From Tissierella sp. Yu-01 (lineage in GTDB: Bacteria > Bacillota > Clostridia > Tissierellales > Tissierellaceae): a DNA stretch of 64,000 bases. The stretch spans positions 124,001 through 188,000 of the forward strand of contig NZ_CP120677.1 of the NCBI RefSeq assembly GCF_029537395.1, read 5' to 3'. The position numbers and the translations under genes were made by a program. How positions within the stretch are numbered: position 1 is the first letter of the stretch; every line of letters begins with the position of its first letter. The notes beneath the pieces are model-generated. The model was not told the DNA's origin. It searched no databases and saw only the letters and a list, made by a program, of their open reading frames with translations. Shown here one piece after another: positions 55,550 to 64,000 of the stretch.

Positions 55550-56407
55550 ATGGATTTACTTGTTATTACTGGAATGTCCGGAGCTGGTAAATCACAGGCT
55601 ATGAAGGTTATGGAGGATATGGGATTTTATTGTATGGACAACCTGCCACCTGCATTACTTTCAAAGTTTGCAGAGCTATGTCAAGAATCAAAGAAGACCA
55701 TAGATAAGGTTGCAGTTGTTGTAGATATTAGAGGTGGAGAGTTTTTTGATCACCTTTTCACAGAATTGGATGAGCTTGAATCAAAGGGTATTGGATATAA
55801 AATTCTTTTCTTAGATTCCTCTGATTCCGTACTTATAAAGAGATATAAAGAATTGAGGAGACCACATCCTTTGACACCAGATGGCAGTCTGATTAATGGA
55901 ATAAATAAAGAGAGAAAGATACTGAAAGAAGTTAAAGCAAGATCAAATTATATAATAGATACATCTAAATTAACATTAGGAATGCTACGAGAGGAAATGT
56001 CTAGGATATTCTTAGAAGGTGGAGAGACCAGAAAGATTTCAATTTCTCTAACATCATTTGGGTTTAAAAATGGGATGCTTTTAGATGGTGATTTAGTATT
56101 TGATGTAAGGTTTATACCTAATCCATTTTATATTCCAGAGCTTAAGGAATCCTCTGGAAAAACTGATGATGTTAGAAATTATGTATTTAAATGGCCTCAG
56201 ACAAATATATTTATAACTAAGGTCATAGATATGCTAGAGTATCTAATACCATATTATGTGAAAGAGGGAAAAACTCAATTAGTTGTAGGTATAGGATGTA
56301 CTGGTGGATTTCATAGATCAGTGGCCATTGCAGAAAAAATTGGAGAAGTATTAATTGAGCATGGTCATAGAGCGATGATTATACATCGAGATTTATCAGA
56401 AGTTTAG
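55550..56407 (+). CDS. rapZ: RapZ/YvcJ nucleotide-binding protein
   Basis: P-loop protein of the RapZ family, which in E. coli delivers small RNA to RNase E and in Bacillus (YvcJ) has GTPase/ATPase activity linked to competence. 285 residues: Walker A ITGMSGAGKSQAM, FLDSSDSVLIKRYKELRRPH, SLTSFGFKNGMLLDGDLVFD (as SLTSFGFKNGM and LLDGDLVFDVRF), and the C-terminal VGIGCTGGFHRSVAIAEKI, probably a UDP-GlcNAc/RNA-binding site. Five bp after the PHP gene. Confidence 0.96.
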   Translation: MDLLVITGMSGAGKSQAMKVMEDMGFYCMDNLPPALLSKFAELCQESKKTIDKVAVVVDIRGGEFFDHLFTELDELESKGIGYKILFLDSSDSVLIKRYKELRRPHPLTPDGSLINGINKERKILKEVKARSNYIIDTSKLTLGMLREEMSRIFLEGGETRKISISLTSFGFKNGMLLDGDLVFDVRFIPNPFYIPELKESSGKTDDVRNYVFKWPQTNIFITKVIDMLEYLIPYYVKEGKTQLVVGIGCTGGFHRSVAIAEKIGEVLIEHGHRAMIIHRDLSEV

Positions 56408-56430
56408 TCTAAAATAAAGGGGAAAGTTTT

Positions 56431-57408
56431 ATGGTATACAATCCAAAAATTGTAGCAATTGGCGGTGGAACGGGATTATCAATTTTATTAAGAGGATTAA
56501 AAAAGTTCACACCTGAAATAACAGCAATAGTGACAGTAGCAGATGATGGAGGCGGTTCAGGCAGATTAAGAGAAGACCTTGGTATGTTACCACCAGGTGA
56601 TATTAGAGCGTGTTTATTAGCTTTAGCCAATACAGAACCAACAATGGAAAAAATTCTTCAATATAGATTTAAAGAAGGGCAGTTGAAGGGTCAGAGTTTT
56701 GGAAACCTATTTATAGCTGCTATGAATGAGATATATGGAAGTTTTGAAGAAGCAATTAAGGAGACAAGTAATGTATTGTCCATAACAGGTAAGGTATATC
56801 CTATGACTCTTGAGGACGTTAGATTACATGCAGAGCTAGAAAATGGTAAGATAATACATGGGGAATCCAATATACCATGTGAAGCGCAAAATGAAGGATG
56901 TAGGATAAAAAGAGTCTTTATGTATCCTAAGATATCTTACCCAATAATAGAAGCTGTAGAGGCTATTAAAAACGCGGATTTAATTGTCTTAGGACCAGGT
57001 AGTCTTTTTACGTCAATAGTACCCAATCTCTTAGTTAATGATATGGTAAGCACTATATATAATGCAAAGGCACCGAAAGTATATATTTGTAATGTAATGA
57101 CACAACCGGGTGAAACGGATACTCTAGGAGTAATTGAGCATGTGCAAGGTATTCTTACTCATAGCAGAGAAGATTTTTTAGATTATGTAATAGTAAATAC
57201 TGAGGAAATACCCGATGAAACCTTAAATAAGTATATTACAGATGGATCGAGACCAGTAGTACTAAAACCTGAAGATAAAAGTATACTTGCTGAAAAGAAT
57301 ATTAAATTAATCGAAGAAAGATTAGTAGAAATAAAAAAGAACTACATTAGACATGATAATATTGAACTAAGTAAAATTCTTATAAAAATAGCTAATAAAG
57401 AATATTAA
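56431..57408 (+). CDS. YvcK/CofD-family gluconeogenesis factor
   Basis: A 325-residue protein of the YvcK family: KIVAIGGGTGLSILLRGLKK, VTVADDGGGSGRLREDLGML with the UDP-sugar site, GQSFGNLFIAAMNEIYGSFE and VLGPGSLFTSIVPNLLV. Bacillus YvcK binds UDP-GlcNAc and is needed for growth on gluconeogenic substrates and cell shape. RBS GGGGAAAG. Adjacent to rapZ and to the nudix-whiA-HPr set, as in other Firmicutes, but with an Rrf2 gene inserted between. Confidence 0.95.
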   Translation: MVYNPKIVAIGGGTGLSILLRGLKKFTPEITAIVTVADDGGGSGRLREDLGMLPPGDIRACLLALANTEPTMEKILQYRFKEGQLKGQSFGNLFIAAMNEIYGSFEEAIKETSNVLSITGKVYPMTLEDVRLHAELENGKIIHGESNIPCEAQNEGCRIKRVFMYPKISYPIIEAVEAIKNADLIVLGPGSLFTSIVPNLLVNDMVSTIYNAKAPKVYICNVMTQPGETDTLGVIEHVQGILTHSREDFLDYVIVNTEEIPDETLNKYITDGSRPVVLKPEDKSILAEKNIKLIEERLVEIKKNYIRHDNIELSKILIKIANKEY

Positions 57409-57415
57409 TAAAATT

Positions 57416-57446
57416 AACGAGATGATAAAAATCATTTCGTTTTTTA
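57416..57446 (+). terminator. Intrinsic terminator after yvcK
   Basis: AACGAGATGAT-AAAA-ATCATTTCGTT with one G-U, followed by a T run. Confidence 0.85.
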
Positions 57447-57481
57447 TTAATTCTGAGTATTTTACAGTAAGAGTGTATGAA

Positions 57482-57925
57482 TTATATATAAAATATATAG
57501 TTATCCCCTTTATTTCTAGTGCTTTCTTCCAATAAGTCTTTAATAGATATGTCCTTAAGCTTTTTGTTTATACATTCATCTAAAGGATTAAAAACGATTG
57601 AATGTAAAGCTGCTTCTAAATTAGGAGATTTATTTTCTACGGTAGGTTCTGCTTTCTCAAACAATACTGCTTCAGTAACTAAAAGTACATCAAGCACTGA
57701 CAATTCCTTAGGTGATTTAGATAATTGATATCCACCTTGTGGACCTTTAATGGAATTAACAATTCCTGATTTTTTAAGTGCTGAAAAGATTTGTTCCAAA
57801 TAGATTTTAGATATTCCTAGAGATTCAGAAATATTAAATATAGCAATATATTCTCCTGACTCATACTTGTTTGCTAAGTAAACAAGTGAAGCAAGTGCAT
57901 ATCTGCCTTTTGACGATATTCTCAT
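57482..57925 (-). CDS. Rrf2-family transcriptional regulator
   Basis: A 147-residue winged-helix regulator: RISSKGRYALASLVYLANKY, SESLGISKIYLEQIFSALKK, and the wing VNSIKGPQGGYQLSKSPKEL. Rrf2 relatives IscR, NsrR and CymR sense Fe-S, NO or cysteine. The three-Cys cluster of IscR/NsrR is absent; only one Cys (DECINKK) is seen, so a CymR-like or other effector mode is likelier. ATG at 57925 with GGGAGG 7 bp upstream. It interrupts the otherwise conserved yvcK-nudix-whiA order on the opposite strand. Confidence 0.92.
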   Translation of the reverse strand: MRISSKGRYALASLVYLANKYESGEYIAIFNISESLGISKIYLEQIFSALKKSGIVNSIKGPQGGYQLSKSPKELSVLDVLLVTEAVLFEKAEPTVENKSPNLEAALHSIVFNPLDECINKKLKDISIKDLLEESTRNKGDNYIFYI

Positions 57926-58096
57926 TTTAAAGCCTCCCATCTATATTCTATTTTATATTAATGATAATAAAAGTCAAACATAGTAAGTGGTCCTTTTAAT
58001 ATAATAATGTGAAAATGTTTACAAAAGTATAGCTAAATATAGTATAATAGATATATTATTTGTTATATATTTTTTCTATTGCAGGAGTTGGTTTAG

Positions 58097-58501
58097 ATGG
58101 TTGAGGTTAGTTCTGGAGGTGTGGTAATATTCGGTAACGCTATACTTTTACTTAAGAAATATAACGGAGATTGGGTATTACCTAAGGGACGCTTAGAAAG
58201 AGGAGAAAATATTAAAAGTGCTGCTCTAAGAGAAGTATTAGAAGAAACCGGAGTCAAGGGTGAAATACTTGACTATATTGGGGCGGTACATTATAATTAT
58301 AAGAATCTTAAAGAGAATGAAATAGTCTGTAAGACTGTACATTGGTATCTAATGAAAAGTAATTCTATGGAATGTACACCTCAAAGAAAAGAGGGCTTTA
58401 TTGATGCCATGTATGTACATGTAGATAAGGCTAAGGACTTGGTAAGATATGCAGATGAGAAAAAGATTATTATAAAAGGAATAGAGCTTATGAACCAATA
58501 G
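58097..58501 (+). CDS. NUDIX hydrolase
   Basis: A 134-residue NUDIX protein. The Nudix box is GRLERGENIKSAALREVLEE followed by TGVKG, matching G-x5-E-x7-REUxEExGU. In Bacillus yvcI occupies this place before rapZ-yvcK-whiA-crh. Substrate unknown, probably a nucleoside diphosphate derivative. ATG with AGGAG. Confidence 0.93.
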   Translation: MVEVSSGGVVIFGNAILLLKKYNGDWVLPKGRLERGENIKSAALREVLEETGVKGEILDYIGAVHYNYKNLKENEIVCKTVHWYLMKSNSMECTPQRKEGFIDAMYVHVDKAKDLVRYADEKKIIIKGIELMNQ

Positions 58502-58511
58502 GAGTGATAAT

Positions 58512-59465
58512 ATGTCCTTTTCATCAACAACAAAGAATGAATTATCTAGAATAGAACTAAGCGAGGACTGTTGTGCCATAGCTGAGCTATCAGCTTTAGT
58601 TAGAATGAATGGTACAATTCAAATTATGGGCTCAAATAAGTTGATGCTGAAATTTAATACTGAGAATGCAGCAATAGCGAGAAGAATATTTACAATATTG
58701 AAAATGATTTACAATACAAATGTAGAGGTAATGGTAAGAAGGAATAGACAACTTAAAAAGAATAACAATTATCTAATAGTAGTGAACGATAAAGATATTT
58801 CAAATATGATTCTACAGGATGTAGGATTTATAAATAAGAATAGATCAAACCTTTTAACTCCAAACTATAAGGTACCTGAGAAAATAATAGAGAATAGATG
58901 TTGTAAGAGAAGCTATATTCGTGGTTCTTTTTTAGGTGGAGGTTCTATAAGTAATCCTGAAAAGACTTATCACCTTGAATTTGTAACTAATAATGAAGAA
59001 CATGCCAAAGACTTATCTGAAATTATAAATTTCTTCGAGTTAAATTCAAAGATTGTGACTAGAAAAGAAAATTATGTAGTATATATAAAAGAAGGTGAGC
59101 AGATAGTAGATTTACTTAATATAATTGGCGCTCATCAGGCTTTACTAAAATTAGAAGACATTAGAGTTCTAAAAGATGTAAGAAATAATATAAATAGAAT
59201 TGTGAATTGTGAAACAGCCAATTTAAGTAAAACGATTGATGCGTCCATGAGGCAGATTGAACAAATTGAATTAATTCAATCAAAATTGGGTCTAAATAGA
59301 CTACCTGGAAACTTGAGAGAACTAGCAGAGCTAAGACTGGATAATCCAGACGCTAGTTTAAAAGAAATTGGTGCAATGCTTAGTACACCCATAGGAAAAT
59401 CTGGTGTTAATCATAGATTTAGGAAGATAGAAGAAATCGCAAATGAATTAAGAGGAGTGAATTAG
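58512..59465 (+). CDS. whiA: WhiA, LAGLIDADG-like developmental regulator
   Basis: DNA-binding protein of 317 residues: N-terminal WhiA/LAGLIDADG-homing-fold domains (about 1-220: FSSTTKNELSRIELSEDCC, KRSYIRGSFLGGGSISNPEK) and a C-terminal helix-turn-helix (about 225-317: RLPGNLRELAELRLDNPDAS, LKEIGAMLSTPIGKSGVNHR). In Bacillus it affects division and chromosome segregation; in actinobacteria, sporulation. Starts 10 bp after nudix with GGAG. Confidence 0.97.
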   Translation: MSFSSTTKNELSRIELSEDCCAIAELSALVRMNGTIQIMGSNKLMLKFNTENAAIARRIFTILKMIYNTNVEVMVRRNRQLKKNNNYLIVVNDKDISNMILQDVGFINKNRSNLLTPNYKVPEKIIENRCCKRSYIRGSFLGGGSISNPEKTYHLEFVTNNEEHAKDLSEIINFFELNSKIVTRKENYVVYIKEGEQIVDLLNIIGAHQALLKLEDIRVLKDVRNNINRIVNCETANLSKTIDASMRQIEQIELIQSKLGLNRLPGNLRELAELRLDNPDASLKEIGAMLSTPIGKSGVNHRFRKIEEIANELRGVN

Positions 59466-59732
59466 ATGGAAAAATTGACAATTAAATTAAACAATCCAGA
59501 TGGATTACATGCTAGACCAGCTGCTATTTTTATTCAAGTAGCTAGTAAATACACAAGTGATTTAGAAATTGAAGCACATGGGGTAACAGTAAACGGTAAA
59601 AGTATTATTGGTATTATGTCATTAGGTGCATTTCATGGAGAAGAAATAACGCTTATTGCCAAGGGTCAAGATGAGAAACAAATGATTCAGGAATTAAAAA
59701 ACTTAATTGAAAATCAATTTGAAGGTTATTAA
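59466..59732 (+). CDS. HPr-family phosphocarrier protein at the crh position
   Basis: An 88-residue HPr protein. NPDGLHARPAAIF keeps the phosphocarrier His (about 16), and NGKSIIGIMSLG keeps the regulatory Ser that HprK modifies. It directly follows whiA, where Bacillus has crh, whose His is replaced by Gln. Here both sites are intact, so it can serve both PTS transfer and CcpA-type regulation. ATG with GAGGAGTG. Confidence 0.94.
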   Translation: MEKLTIKLNNPDGLHARPAAIFIQVASKYTSDLEIEAHGVTVNGKSIIGIMSLGAFHGEEITLIAKGQDEKQMIQELKNLIENQFEGY

Positions 59733-59733
59733 T

Positions 59734-60132
59734 GTGGAATTGCCTATGAAAAGCATAATTATCACAAATAACGAAAAGGTATATAATAAATTTATAAAAA
59801 TAATGGATGTAGTTTATTTGGAAGAATCTAATTATCTAGACATATTGTTATATGTTAGAGACAAGATACATGATGGTCATAAGCTCTTGACTCATCCATT
59901 ATCTGGAAGTATAAAACCTAATGAAACGCCCTTTAAAAGTATTATGATATCAAGTACAACAGGTGAATTTGATACACAAGGTTTACTTATAATAGAAGAG
60001 AGTATACTTACTGCCCAAAAATTCATCAATAATAAACCTACTCCAAATTGGGTAGAAAGAGTTTTAGATGATTTCAGAGTAATTGACTTGTCCTTGATGG
60101 AAAACGTAATTGAAAAACTTGGACACATTTAA
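59734..60132 (+). CDS. GrdX-family protein
   Basis: A roughly 132-residue protein of the GrdX family, usually found with glycine reductase operons in Stickland-fermenting clostridia; molecular function unknown. The family block GHKLLTHPLSGSIKPNETP is evident, followed by FKSIMIS. Start GTG 59734 with AAGG 8 bp upstream is chosen; ATG 59746 is the alternative. It begins one base after the HPr stop. No grd catalytic gene is in the window. Confidence 0.8.
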   Translation: MELPMKSIIITNNEKVYNKFIKIMDVVYLEESNYLDILLYVRDKIHDGHKLLTHPLSGSIKPNETPFKSIMISSTTGEFDTQGLLIIEESILTAQKFINNKPTPNWVERVLDDFRVIDLSLMENVIEKLGHI

Positions 60133-60165
60133 AAAAAGCCTTCGTAACTCGGAGACTTTTTTGTT
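60131..60165 (+). terminator. Imperfect terminator after grdX-like gene
   Basis: AAAAAGCCT...AGACTTTTTT around CGTAACTCG, an imperfect stem with a long T tract. Confidence 0.6.
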
Positions 60166-60187
60166 TTTTTGTAAATACATATATTAT

Positions 60188-60215
60188 TTTACATTAATTT
60201 TGTTTATGATAAAAT
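60188..60215 (+). promoter_or_regulatory. Possible dnaE promoter
   Basis: TTTACA (60188-60193), 16 bp, TAAAAT (60210-60215), about 30 bp before the start codon. Confidence 0.4.
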
Positions 60216-60246
60216 GAAGTTAGTAAATGAAGAAAGAGGAAGTAGA

Positions 60247-63200
60247 ATGGTACAGAGATTTGCTCATTTGCATGTGCATACTGAATATAGTCTATTGGAT
60301 GGTTCCATTAGAGTTAAGGACTTAGTAAAAAGAACTAAGGAGCTTGGGATGGACTCTATTGCCATAACAGACCATGGAGCAATGTTTGGGGTTATCCAAT
60401 TCTATAAGGAAGCGAAGAAGAATGGTATAAAGCCGATCCTTGGCTCAGAGGTATATGTTGCAGTCAATAAATATACTGAGAAAGAGCCAAAGGATAAGAA
60501 CCAATATCATCTAGTTTTGCTTGCGGAGAATAATATAGGATATCAAAACTTGATGAAGATAGTATCTGAAGGATATGTTAATGGCTTTTATTATAAACCA
60601 AGAATTGACCATGATATTTTAAGAAGATACAGTGAAGGTATCATATGCCTATCTGCATGTTTAGGAGGAGAAGTTCAACAATTTTTACTTGACAATAATT
60701 ATGATAAGGCAAAGAAAGTTGCTTTAGAATATAAGAATATTTTTGGAAGGGACAACTTCTACTTAGAACTACAAGACCATGGTATAACTGAGCAAGTAAA
60801 TGTAAATAGAAAATTAATAAAGCTGTCTGAAGAACTTGATATACCATTGGTGGCCACTAACGATGTCCATTATTTAAAACAAGAGGATTCAGCTGTCCAT
60901 GATGTTTTATTATGCATTCAAACAGGTAAGACCATTGATGAAGAGGAAAGAATGAGATTTCCTACGGATCAATTTTATTTGAAGTCACCTGAGGAAATGT
61001 ATTCGTTATTCCAATATAATATAGAAGCTCTAGAAAATACAGCATATATTGCCGATAGATGTAACGTAGAATTGGATTTTAATACCTTACACCTTCCTAG
61101 TTTCCAAGTGCCTGATGGATATACAGATGTTGAATACCTTGAAATGTTAAGTAAGGAAGGTTTAAGGAAAAGATATCCTGTAATAACAGAGGAAATAAAA
61201 AAGAGATTTGAATTTGAATTTAGAACTATCGTAGATATGGGCTATACTGATTATTTTTTAATAGTATGGGACTTTATAAGATTTGCAAAAGAGCATGATA
61301 TCATGGTTGGCCCAGGGCGAGGATCTGCAGCGGGGAGTATTATATCCTACGGACTTGGAATTATCGATATAGATCCAATGGAATTCGGTCTGTTGTTCGA
61401 AAGATTTTTAAATCCAGAAAGAGTTACAATGCCTGATATAGATATTGACTTTTGCTACGAGAGAAGAGAAGAAGTTATACAATATGTTGTGGAGAAATAT
61501 GGTTATGACAGAGTAGCACAGATAGCTACATTTGGAACCATGGCGGCAAGAGGTTCCATAAGAGATGTTGGAAGAGCTATTAACATGCCATATAGTACAG
61601 TAGATAATATAGCTAAACAAATTCCACATGAGTTAGGGATTACATTGGCAAGAGCACTTGAAATAAATAATGCTTTGAGAAATGAATACGATAATAATGA
61701 GGAAGTCCACAATTTGCTGGATTTGGCCATAGCAGTAGAGGGGTTGCCTAGACATACATCAACTCATGCTGCGGGTGTTGTTATATCAGCTGCCCCAGTA
61801 ACAGATTATGCACCATTAGTTAAGAACAATGATTCTTTGGCTACTCAGTTTACAATGACTGAGCTTGAGGAATTAGGGCTTTTAAAGATGGACTTTTTAG
61901 GTCTAAGAACTTTAACGGTTATTAGGGATGCAGTGGACCTAATAGAAGAAAATCATGGAGTTAAGATAGAGTTCAATAAGGGTTTTACCTACGATGATCC
62001 AAAGGTATTTGAAATGTTTGCTAAAGCGGAAACACTAGGAATATTTCAATTTGAAAGTCCTGGTATGAGAGCTTTCCTTAAGGAATTAAGACCTAATATA
62101 TTTGAAGATTTAATCGCAGCTAACTCTCTATTTAGACCTGGACCAATGAATCAGATCCCAACATTTGTTGAATGTAAACATGATCCCTCTAAGATAACTT
62201 ATATTCATCCTAAACTTGAACCAATACTTAATGTAACCTATGGTTGCATAGTGTACCAGGAACAAGTTATGCAGATTGTAAGGGATTTAGGAGGATATAC
62301 ATTAGGTAGAGCAGACTTAGTAAGAAGAGCAATGAGTAAAAAGAAAATGGATGTCATGGAACAGGAAAGAAGAAACTTCATCCATGGCCAACTTGACGAA
62401 TATGGAAATATCCTTATACCTGGTGCAATTAGAAAAGGAGTAGATGAAGAATCTGCTAATAAAATATTCGACTTAATGATTGACTTTGCAAATTATGCCT
62501 TCAATAAATCTCATTCAGCCGCTTATGCTGTTGTTGCTTATAGAACAGCATGGTTAAAGTATTATTATCCAGTAGAGTTTATGGCAGCTCAAATATCCTC
62601 GATTATGGATAGTACAACACAGGTGTCTTTATATATACAAGAATGTAAAAGACTTGGAATTGAGGTGTTGCCACCAGATGTAAATTCGTCCCATGATAAG
62701 TTCACTGTAAGTGACAATAAGATTCGCTTTGGTTTAAGTGCAGTTAAAAATGTTGGAAGTGGATTAATTAGAGCAATTGTAAAAGCGAGAGCAAATGATA
62801 GATTTTATAGTTTTACAGATTTTGTTGAAAGGATAGAAAAAATAGACTCCACAGTTATGAATAAGAGGGCTGTTGAAAGCCTTATAAAATGTGGAGCATT
62901 GGATTCAATTGGAGCTAATCGTGCACAGTTTTTATCTATTTTTGAAAAGGTAATAGATGGGGTACATTCAGATAGAAAAAGAAATATTGAAGGTCAATTT
63001 TCATTGTTTGATGTAGTTGAGGATAATGTGCAAAAGGATAATCTGCCCAATATCAAAGAATTCCCTCAAAAAACTCTATTACAAATGGAGAAGGAAATGC
63101 TGGGGATATACGTATCAGGCCACCCTTTAGAGCCCTACGTAAAAGAACTAAATAAAGTTTCAACTATAACTACAACTGAACTATCTATGGAATTAGATGA

Positions 63201-63708
63201 GGTAAAAACTGAGATTAGAGATGGTCAGAAGGTAACTATAGGTGGTATAATAGTAGAGAAGAAGAATAAGGTAACAAAGAATAATAATATGATGGCTTTT
63301 ATATCCCTCGAAGATATATATGGTTCTGTAGAATGTATTGCATTTCCTACAACTTATGATAAATATAATAAATATTTAACAGAGGATGAGGTTGTTGTAG
63401 TCGAAGGTAGATTATCGATTTCTGAAGTTGAAGATACCAAGATAATATGTGAAAAAATAATGCCTTTAAATAATTATAAGATGAATAAATTATATATAAG
63501 ATTGTCAAAAGACAGCAAAGCTAATTTATTTGATCAAATAAAAGAAATTTTAAGAAGATACCCTGGAGATATTCCAGTATATGTATATATGGAAAAAACA
63601 AAGAAGACAGTTGTAGCAGATAGATCTTTATGGATTAGTCTAGAAAACAGAAAAGTAGAAGCTGAATTACAAACAGTATTAGGGAAAGATTGTGTGAAAT
63701 TATCTTAA
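60247..63708 (+). CDS. dnaE: DNA polymerase III alpha subunit (DnaE)
   Basis: Replicative polymerase of the DnaE1 class (no internal exonuclease as in PolC). From ATG 60247 (AAGAGGAAG upstream) it has 1153 residues. PHP domain: AHLHVHTEYSLLDGS and AITDHGAMFG. Polymerase domain: GPGRGSAAGSIISY, and the catalytic Asp residues in MPDIDIDFCYERREEVIQYV. The palm and fingers end near NYAFNKSHSAAYAVVAYRTA. Tandem HhH and an OB fold (VTIGGIIVEKKNKVTKN) lie near the C terminus. An upstream in-frame ATG at 60214 lies in the promoter region and is rejected. Confidence 0.97.
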   Translation: MVQRFAHLHVHTEYSLLDGSIRVKDLVKRTKELGMDSIAITDHGAMFGVIQFYKEAKKNGIKPILGSEVYVAVNKYTEKEPKDKNQYHLVLLAENNIGYQNLMKIVSEGYVNGFYYKPRIDHDILRRYSEGIICLSACLGGEVQQFLLDNNYDKAKKVALEYKNIFGRDNFYLELQDHGITEQVNVNRKLIKLSEELDIPLVATNDVHYLKQEDSAVHDVLLCIQTGKTIDEEERMRFPTDQFYLKSPEEMYSLFQYNIEALENTAYIADRCNVELDFNTLHLPSFQVPDGYTDVEYLEMLSKEGLRKRYPVITEEIKKRFEFEFRTIVDMGYTDYFLIVWDFIRFAKEHDIMVGPGRGSAAGSIISYGLGIIDIDPMEFGLLFERFLNPERVTMPDIDIDFCYERREEVIQYVVEKYGYDRVAQIATFGTMAARGSIRDVGRAINMPYSTVDNIAKQIPHELGITLARALEINNALRNEYDNNEEVHNLLDLAIAVEGLPRHTSTHAAGVVISAAPVTDYAPLVKNNDSLATQFTMTELEELGLLKMDFLGLRTLTVIRDAVDLIEENHGVKIEFNKGFTYDDPKVFEMFAKAETLGIFQFESPGMRAFLKELRPNIFEDLIAANSLFRPGPMNQIPTFVECKHDPSKITYIHPKLEPILNVTYGCIVYQEQVMQIVRDLGGYTLGRADLVRRAMSKKKMDVMEQERRNFIHGQLDEYGNILIPGAIRKGVDEESANKIFDLMIDFANYAFNKSHSAAYAVVAYRTAWLKYYYPVEFMAAQISSIMDSTTQVSLYIQECKRLGIEVLPPDVNSSHDKFTVSDNKIRFGLSAVKNVGSGLIRAIVKARANDRFYSFTDFVERIEKIDSTVMNKRAVESLIKCGALDSIGANRAQFLSIFEKVIDGVHSDRKRNIEGQFSLFDVVEDNVQKDNLPNIKEFPQKTLLQMEKEMLGIYVSGHPLEPYVKELNKVSTITTTELSMELDEVKTEIRDGQKVTIGGIIVEKKNKVTKNNNMMAFISLEDIYGSVECIAFPTTYDKYNKYLTEDEVVVVEGRLSISEVEDTKIICEKIMPLNNYKMNKLYIRLSKDSKANLFDQIKEILRRYPGDIPVYVYMEKTKKTVVADRSLWISLENRKVEAELQTVLGKDCVKLS

Positions 63709-63742
63709 AATAATTCTTTTAAATTGAGCATGGAGGGGTATT

Positions 63743-63937
63743 ATGTGGACTACCATATATGTAGCTACAGACAAGAAACAAGCTGAAAGTATTGAAAATA
63801 GTTTAAAGGCCGAAGGATTCTTGGTAAAGGTTAAGAGTGTCTATGATTCTGAAAGCGGGAGCCTGTTTGAGATATTAGTCTTAAAGTATGAGGCTGAAGA
63901 TGCTCAGGATGCATTGATGGAAAAGGGAATAATATAA
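63743..63937 (+). CDS. Small protein, DUF2007-like
   Basis: A 64-residue protein: WTTIYVATDKKQAESIENSL, then KAEGFLVKVKSVYDSESGSL, then FEILVLKYEAEDAQDALMEK. This beta-alpha-beta-beta-alpha pattern resembles the DUF2007 putative signalling domain. It sits after dnaE, with GGAGGGG before ATG. A 6-phosphofructokinase gene often follows at this place in clostridia, but it would lie beyond the window. Function unknown. Confidence 0.85.
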   Translation: MWTTIYVATDKKQAESIENSLKAEGFLVKVKSVYDSESGSLFEILVLKYEAEDAQDALMEKGII

Positions 63938-63944
63938 TTTGATT

Positions 63945-63980
63945 TCATCCCGACCGTAGTGGAGGGATCTTGGGTTTAGG
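63945..63980 (+). repeat. REP-like unit (TCATCCCGACC type)
   Basis: TCATCCCGACCGTAGTGG followed by AGGGATCTTGGGTTTAGG resembles the unit at 46535 (TCATTCCGAGC...GAGGAAGCTCGGGTTTAAG). It falls between the small protein and the next gene, whose ribosome site (GAGGTGA at 63988) is just visible at the window end. Confidence 0.45.
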
Positions 63981-64000
63981 TTATAACGAGGTGAATGATA

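Noticed and set aside
63981-64000. Start of a following gene at ATG 63995
   Set aside because: The GAGGTGA site abuts this ATG with no spacing, so the true start is probably beyond the window.
1-64000. tRNA or rRNA genes
   Set aside because: I saw no cloverleaf-like GTTCRA-bearing segments or rRNA signatures in the intergenic regions, though a formal scan was not possible.

Overview
The window comes from a low-GC, spore-forming, anaerobic Firmicute, most likely an amino-acid-fermenting Clostridia/Tissierellales-type bacterium. The evidence is the strong AT bias, AGGAGG-type ribosome sites with frequent TTG/GTG starts, CotF-type spore coat genes, a GerS-like germination lipoprotein beside alanine racemase, pyruvate:ferredoxin oxidoreductase, a GrdX-family protein, and the Firmicute-specific order rapZ-yvcK / nudix-whiA-HPr. 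The taxon is inference; there is no rRNA gene in the window.

Layout. 1-2400 (minus): metNIQ methionine importer under a SAM-I riboswitch. 2500-3250: two coat genes. 3328-6390: an AcpS-NnrD fusion, a GerS-like lipoprotein and alanine racemase, followed by an EndoAI/EndoA (MazEF-type) toxin-antitoxin pair. 7250-15819: a cell-surface polysaccharide operon (UDP-ManNAc dehydrogenase, two GT4 glycosyltransferases, two DUF4330 proteins, an O-antigen-ligase-like polymerase, CsaB pyruvyltransferase, TagA-type transferase) that looks like a pathway for a pyruvylated secondary cell wall polymer. 15847-18346: transketolase and a PrcB-like protein. 18373-22668: an aminotransferase divergent from a class V aminotransferase / cupin / GntP permease cluster. 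22915-24738 (minus): CofE-like ligase and 5-formyl-THF cyclo-ligase. 24889-36544: ftsE-ftsX-murein hydrolase-ctp-minJ-like, a convergent lipoprotein, then uvrB (with a LexA-type box) and uvrA. 36608-46253: two AEC transporters around a copper-amine-oxidase-like exported protein, SRAP, a polar amino acid ABC transporter, EutH-like permease and aminopeptidase P. 46773-53456: uvrC, pspC, hprK, nifJ. 53860-63937: murB, PHP, rapZ, yvcK, an Rrf2 regulator (minus), nudix, whiA, HPr, grdX, dnaE and a small protein.

Most genes are ordinary chromosomal core genes. The most unusual signal lies between genes. Three copies (22721-22913, 46313-46518, 53509-53719) of a roughly 200-bp imperfect palindrome share conserved unpaired motifs. 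In each copy the arms of a long terminal stem match each other perfectly, but the stem sequence differs from copy to copy, and several inner helices also co-vary. This is the signature of a structured repeat, RNA or DNA, held by base pairing rather than by sequence. I do not recognise it as a named family. Other points of note are an antitoxin without a recognisable ribbon-helix-helix, a terminator buried in the end of the convergent minJ-like gene, an inverted repeat inside the nifJ promoter, a small leader-like ORF before the amino acid transporter, and an uncharacterised aminotransferase-cupin-GntP module with shared promoter half-sites.
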